DNA of 64,000 bases from an uncultured Candidatus Melainabacteria bacterium. Its GTDB lineage: Bacteria; Cyanobacteriota; Vampirovibrionia; Gastranaerophilales; Gastranaerophilaceae. Below the pieces are notes generated by a model, which saw nothing but the letters and a program-made list of their open reading frames with translations, was not told the origin of the DNA and did not search any database. Shown here piece after piece: positions 60,787 through 64,000 of this stretch; within the stretch, counting starts at the first letter, position 1, and each line of letters starts with the position of its first letter. The stretch spans positions 183,283-247,282 of the forward strand of contig CAKVIM010000002.1 of the NCBI GenBank assembly GCA_934754775.1, in the 5' to 3' direction. The position numbers were made by a program, and so were the translations under genes.

Positions 60787-61746
60787 ATGATAATGTTTGC
60801 GGTTGCTTTATTGATGAGTATGGTTCTATGCCTCTTGTTTGGCGTGCCTTACATCGATTTTTTAAAGAAAAAAACAATCGGGCAATATATTCTTGATGTT
60901 GCACCGGAAGCTCACGCTAAAAAAGCCGGAACTCCGACAACCGGTGGTGTATTTATTATAGCAGCAGTCATTATTGCATCTGTTATAACCCTTTTAATGG
61001 CACAGCAGATGGATACTTCAGCTTGGATAATCATCATAACTCTACTATTCATGGGGCTTGCAGGATTTCAAGATGATTACTTAAAAATAAAAGGTCATGA
61101 GAATAAAGGTTTAAGCCCACGTGGCAAACTTGTTAGACAAATCTTAATTGCTCTAATTCCGACAGTATATGCAATGCAAACTTACGGCACAGTAATAACA
61201 CTAGGCTCAAGAACATTTGACTTAGGCATCCTGTATCCGATTTTCACAGTTTTTGTCGTAACCGGTGCTTCTAACGCATACAACTTGACAGACGGACTTG
61301 ACGGACTTGCAGCTTCTACAGGGATTCCTGCTTTCTTAGCATGCGGAATCATCGCACTAGCAGGCGGACACAACGCAGCATCTATCGTTGCAGCAACTGT
61401 AATCGGTGCTTTAATCGGATTTTTGAAATACAACAAACCAAAAGCACAAGTATTTATGGGCGACACCGGCTCTCTTGCTCTTGGCGGATTGTTAGGTACA
61501 CTTGCCGTAATCGGAAGATGCGAACTTTTACTAGCTCTATTTGGCGGGGTATTTGTAATGGAAACTTTGTCTGTAATTTTGCAAGTAACAAGCTTCAAGC
61601 TCACCGGCAAAAGAATATTCAAAATGTCACCTATTCATCACCACTTCGAACTTTGCGGACATTCAGAAAGCAGAATTGACAAAGAGTTTACAATCGTTTC
61701 GCTAATTCTTTCTGCAATCGCAGTCGGATTGAATTATATTTTATAA
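60787..61746 (+). CDS. mraY: Phospho-MurNAc-pentapeptide transferase MraY
   Basis: The protein has 319 residues with about ten membrane helices. KKAGTPTTGGVFII, the catalytic aspartates in DDYLK and NLTDGLDGLA, FMGDTGSLALGG and PIHHHFE are all present. It makes lipid I from UDP-MurNAc-pentapeptide and undecaprenyl phosphate. The ATG at 60787 is 9 nt after AAGGAG; the TTG at 60781 is too close. It lies alone, away from the murE-ftsI genes at 44-47 kb. Confidence 0.96.
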   Translation: MIMFAVALLMSMVLCLLFGVPYIDFLKKKTIGQYILDVAPEAHAKKAGTPTTGGVFIIAAVIIASVITLLMAQQMDTSAWIIIITLLFMGLAGFQDDYLKIKGHENKGLSPRGKLVRQILIALIPTVYAMQTYGTVITLGSRTFDLGILYPIFTVFVVTGASNAYNLTDGLDGLAASTGIPAFLACGIIALAGGHNAASIVAATVIGALIGFLKYNKPKAQVFMGDTGSLALGGLLGTLAVIGRCELLLALFGGVFVMETLSVILQVTSFKLTGKRIFKMSPIHHHFELCGHSESRIDKEFTIVSLILSAIAVGLNYIL

Positions 61747-61787
61747 AAGATTAACTCTAACACCGTAGGAATAAGGTGTTTAGGTGC

Positions 61788-61816
61788 TTGACATCACATT
61801 TGTCAAATGATAAAAT
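61788..61816 (+). promoter_or_regulatory. Promoter of the small protein at 61843
   Basis: TTGACA (61788-61793), 17 bp and TAAAAT (61811-61816) form a near-consensus promoter 26 bp upstream of the ATG. Confidence 0.75.
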
Positions 61817-61842
61817 TCAAATACCAGAACGAGGTACACACT

Positions 61843-62235
61843 ATGCAAAGAAATATTATTACCATTATAAATAATGCAATGGCATACAATGCCAATTTAG
61901 ATACTCGAGTTCCTTTTACAGAAGAAAAGCTTGGAGCTGCAAACAAACATATCGATGATTGCATGAAAAACCCAACAAGAGGTCTGATAGCAAGACGTGC
62001 AACCAGAAGAGGAATTCCGCAACACGAAAGATATTTTGAAAACGAAAAAACCATGTTGAGTTTTCCGGAATTCAGCAAAAAAAATCAACTGTTTGAAGAT
62101 ACGTTTGAAAAGCTTTACCCGAAAACTGCAAGCGTACGTGCAGATTTAATCGAGAATATGTTAGTAACATTTGATAATGTAACGCCAAAACTTTCAAAGT
62201 TCAGAAAATTTATTTTTAAGACTTTGCATGTTTAG
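61843..62235 (+). CDS. Small basic protein of unknown function
   Basis: The protein has 130 residues starting at 61843, where GAGGTACACACT gives the ribosome site; the longer reading would begin upstream of the transcript start. It is Arg/Lys-rich with an RGLIARRATRRG cluster and no membrane segment. Its end overlaps the end of the convergent large gene by 20 bp. Its function is unknown. Confidence 0.7.
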   Translation: MQRNIITIINNAMAYNANLDTRVPFTEEKLGAANKHIDDCMKNPTRGLIARRATRRGIPQHERYFENEKTMLSFPEFSKKNQLFEDTFEKLYPKTASVRADLIENMLVTFDNVTPKLSKFRKFIFKTLHV

Positions 62236-63700
62236 CTTTTCTAGCCGTAACCTTAGCGTTCAACATCGGAAGCAAAATCCCCAGAGTTATTGCTGAATAA
62301 GCAATACCGACTCCTTGTGCCAAATTTAGCTTCCACATATTTTTCTTTGCAAAATCTTTGCCCTTCGCAGCAATTTCGTTATGAGTCTTTAAACTCATAT
62401 CATTAAGCCAATGTTTCAAGCCCTTGCCTGACTTAGAATAATTGAACAAATCTTTGCCTTTTCTATCTAAAAGATTTGCCATACCTTTTGCTGCAAATCC
62501 ACCAAACACAAGCCAGTTCAAGAATCCTAGATAATCTCTGGTCATTGATTCTCTTAGCTCAGTACCATTATCCGCAGCCAAAAATCTTCCAACAATCGTT
62601 GCTGCATAAACTGTTTTAATCGCATTACCACTAGTAATCGGCCCAGTAAACTCAAGCTTTTTAGCAAACTGTTTGAGGTTCTTAACCCGCATGACACTAA
62701 ACACCATCCCCACCATAGCCAAACTTGCTAAAATCTTTTTAAACCACAAAGTATCGTCAGTATTCATGTCGTTTCTTAATGCAGACTTGAAATTTACATC
62801 ACCGACAAACCCCTTAATTCCAGTGCGTTTCTCAGTAATTTTTCTGTTAATATATTGGTTCGTAAGTCCCAAAATACTTGCAATAGAAATCGCACCAAAA
62901 GCCTTAACCTTATTAATTTTTCCAATGCGTTTTATAATAGCCTCGGTATTTTCACGACCTAAAACATCTTTGCCCATATCATGAATATCCCGCAAAATAT
63001 TTTCCAACTTTGCAGAAAGTTTATGTCCGTCAATATTAATTTCTGTATCACGTTCAGCCCCAAGAACATTTGTCAAGCGTTCTTCCATTATTGAAAGCAA
63101 ATGTTTTTTATCACTCTTATCCAAATTTTTATTCTCTATCATTCGGGTCATAGTGTCCACAAATCCGTCCTTTGAAGTCAATTTGTCTTGAACACCATTA
63201 AAACTTGAATCCTTCCATTTAATTTCGCTCCACTTTGACTCATCAAACCACTCAACATTTTTCCAATCAATGTTTCTAAACTCATTAACCCCAGCTCCGT
63301 CACGCCCAGACAAATTGTCAAACACATTTGCAACATATTCTCTGGTATTCCCCTTCCAAGCTGCCTGAAGAGTTTCAATTGAATCGTTTGAAAACCAACT
63401 GTTAGGATTAATCTGGACTTTAGAATCTTTTGCCATAATTTTTGCAATCATTTTGGCAAAAACGCCTGCTGCCATACAATTAATGAAAGTTCCGCTGATT
63501 TCTCTAAAAAATGTTTCAGCACCTGCATACTCGTTTCTGTTTTTGGTATCATAATAAGCCCTCGGAAGCACCATCGCACCGACATCAAGCCCGACTGCAT
63601 TAACCATTTCATTCATGTCACAAGTACGCATAATATTTGTTATGACACCAAAGTTCTTGAAATTTACATTGCTATTTATATTGTTGTTTACAACTCTCAT
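62216..63700 (-). CDS. Large protein of unknown function with N-terminal tag and membrane segments
   Basis: The protein has 494 residues from the ATG at 63700, which follows GGAAGGAAAACAGTTA. The start MRVVNNNINSNVNFKNFG resembles the tag family by its Asn-rich V/I-N-F-K element. The centre is charged; hydrophobic segments occur at about residues 290-310, 340-357 and 465-485, so membrane association is likely. No domain was recognised. It is expressed from a leader with an internal terminator. Confidence 0.68.
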   Translation of the reverse strand: MRVVNNNINSNVNFKNFGVITNIMRTCDMNEMVNAVGLDVGAMVLPRAYYDTKNRNEYAGAETFFREISGTFINCMAAGVFAKMIAKIMAKDSKVQINPNSWFSNDSIETLQAAWKGNTREYVANVFDNLSGRDGAGVNEFRNIDWKNVEWFDESKWSEIKWKDSSFNGVQDKLTSKDGFVDTMTRMIENKNLDKSDKKHLLSIMEERLTNVLGAERDTEINIDGHKLSAKLENILRDIHDMGKDVLGRENTEAIIKRIGKINKVKAFGAISIASILGLTNQYINRKITEKRTGIKGFVGDVNFKSALRNDMNTDDTLWFKKILASLAMVGMVFSVMRVKNLKQFAKKLEFTGPITSGNAIKTVYAATIVGRFLAADNGTELRESMTRDYLGFLNWLVFGGFAAKGMANLLDRKGKDLFNYSKSGKGLKHWLNDMSLKTHNEIAAKGKDFAKKNMWKLNLAQGVGIAYSAITLGILLPMLNAKVTARKAKHAKS

Positions 63701-63721
63701 TAACTGTTTTCCTTCCGTAAA

Positions 63722-63753
63722 AAAGTCCCGTTTATCGAAATAAACGGGACTTT
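63722..63753 (-). terminator. Intrinsic terminator inside the leader of the 62216-63700 gene
   Basis: A perfect 13-bp stem (AAAGTCCCGTTTA and complement) with a 6-nt loop is followed by TTTTTT on the minus strand. It ends only about 20 bp before the ATG and after the promoter at 63871-63900, so it probably acts as an attenuator rather than as the end of another gene. An upstream CGGGACT (complement near 63800) could pair with its 5' arm. Confidence 0.7.
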
Positions 63754-63870
63754 GAAAATCTGGTTTTGCTTTCAAAATTTACACATCAAAAACGACCTAG
63801 TCCCGATTGAAACTTGGATGTTGACGCACATGATGATGTATAATAAAAGCTAATTTTTTGCATAAGTCCA

Positions 63871-63900
63871 GTATAAGCCCCCACAAAACAATTTGTCAAG
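63871..63900 (-). promoter_or_regulatory. Promoter of the 62216-63700 gene
   Basis: On the minus strand TTGACA, an 18-bp spacer and TATACT predict a start near 63863, giving a leader of roughly 160 nt that contains the terminator hairpin. Confidence 0.65.
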
Positions 63901-64000
63901 GGGGGGTAAATGGGGGTAAATGTATTGGGCTGGGCGGAGGACTACTGATTGGGTGTAAAACTACGGTGGGGGGGGGTAAATGCATTTACCCCCCCCCACC
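63898..64000. repeat. G-run/TAAATG repeats ending in a 36-bp perfect palindrome
   Basis: G-runs followed by TAAATG occur three times, with GATTGGGTGTA and ACTACTG units between, as at 11.2-11.3 kb. The last 36 bp (63965-64000) are a perfect palindrome: GGT, nine G, TAAATGCATTTA, nine C, ACC. The palindrome reaches the window edge and may continue beyond it. Confidence 0.8.

Noticed and set aside
61341-61679. A 112-codon open frame inside mraY in another frame.
   Set aside because: It is Ser/Arg/Cys-rich shadow of mraY on the same strand, and mraY is unambiguous.
63790-63830. The plus-strand CCCGATTGAAAC resembles the end of CRISPR repeats.
   Set aside because: Only one copy exists; no regularly spaced repeats or cas genes are in the window.

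Overview
This 64 kb window comes from a low-GC bacterium with a Gram-negative-type cell plan. My best guess is a non-photosynthetic relative of cyanobacteria, of the Gastranaerophilales/'Melainabacteria' kind. The evidence is an 11-subunit complex I without NuoE/F/G, as in cyanobacterial NDH-1, PilM/N/O-type pilus proteins, a DAP-type MurE, a compact housekeeping sigma factor, and several lineage-specific small proteins sharing an N-terminal pattern. The assignment is inferred from gene content only and was not checked against any database. Apart from one small GIY-YIG cassette there is no phage, transposase, CRISPR array or rRNA.

Layout. 0.1-2.6 kb (-): tRNA-Gly(UCC) and a PilM-PilN fusion followed by a PilO-like protein. 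2.7-7.3 kb (+): quinolinate synthase, RlmB, housekeeping sigma factor and a long TPR protein. 7.6-11.2 kb (-): a degenerate hybrid-cluster-like protein, a receiver-MinD (CpaE-like) ATPase and a membrane protein. 11.6-14.8 kb (+): a small glycine-zipper protein, a YhaM-like nuclease and a zincin peptidase. 14.9-19.6 kb (-): a divergent PurN-like/PurD-like pair, glycogen synthase and MnmG. 19.7-27.3 kb (-): the fatty-acid/phospholipid cluster (81-aa protein, yceD, rpmF, plsX, fabH, GIY-YIG cassette, fabD, fabG, acpP, fabF). 27.4-35.4 kb: lineage-specific proteins, TsaC/Sua5, an EF-hand protein, AlaS, reverse rubrerythrin and GlyS. 36-41 kb (-): a two-domain glycosyltransferase, BioB, MnmA and a second NadA. 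41-43.5 kb (+): a DtxR-type regulator, a SpoIID-domain protein and an alcohol dehydrogenase-like enzyme. 43.5-47.6 kb (-): ftsI, murE and a NagA-like deacetylase. 48.3-60 kb (-): nuoABCDHIJKLMN, running on into a C_GCAxxG_C_C protein, a formyltransferase and endonuclease IV. 60-62.2 kb (+): a secreted TPR protein, mraY and a small unknown. 62.2-63.7 kb (-): a large unknown protein behind a leader with an internal terminator.

How the genes fit together. The core is envelope and housekeeping metabolism: fatty-acid initiation and elongation, peptidoglycan precursors (MurE, MraY, FtsI), glycogen, NAD and biotin synthesis, tRNA charging and modification (AlaS, GlyS, MnmA, MnmG, TsaC), and a proton-pumping complex I whose electron donor is not NADH through the usual module. 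Oxygen-defence and Fe-S features (reverse rubrerythrin, two [4Fe-4S] NadA proteins, BioB, a DtxR-type regulator) fit an anaerobe.

Intergenic spaces carry a mosaic of dispersed non-coding repeats: hairpins with a GTTGGGC core, G-run/TAAATG units, and an ~80 bp element present twice in opposite orientation. The most unusual items are the N-terminal tag shared by otherwise unrelated proteins, the degenerate hybrid-cluster-like protein in an operon with a CpaE-like ATPase, the eroded PurN/PurD pair, a 26 bp perfect palindrome between nadA2 and a DtxR-type gene, and a GIY-YIG gene bounded by inverted repeats.
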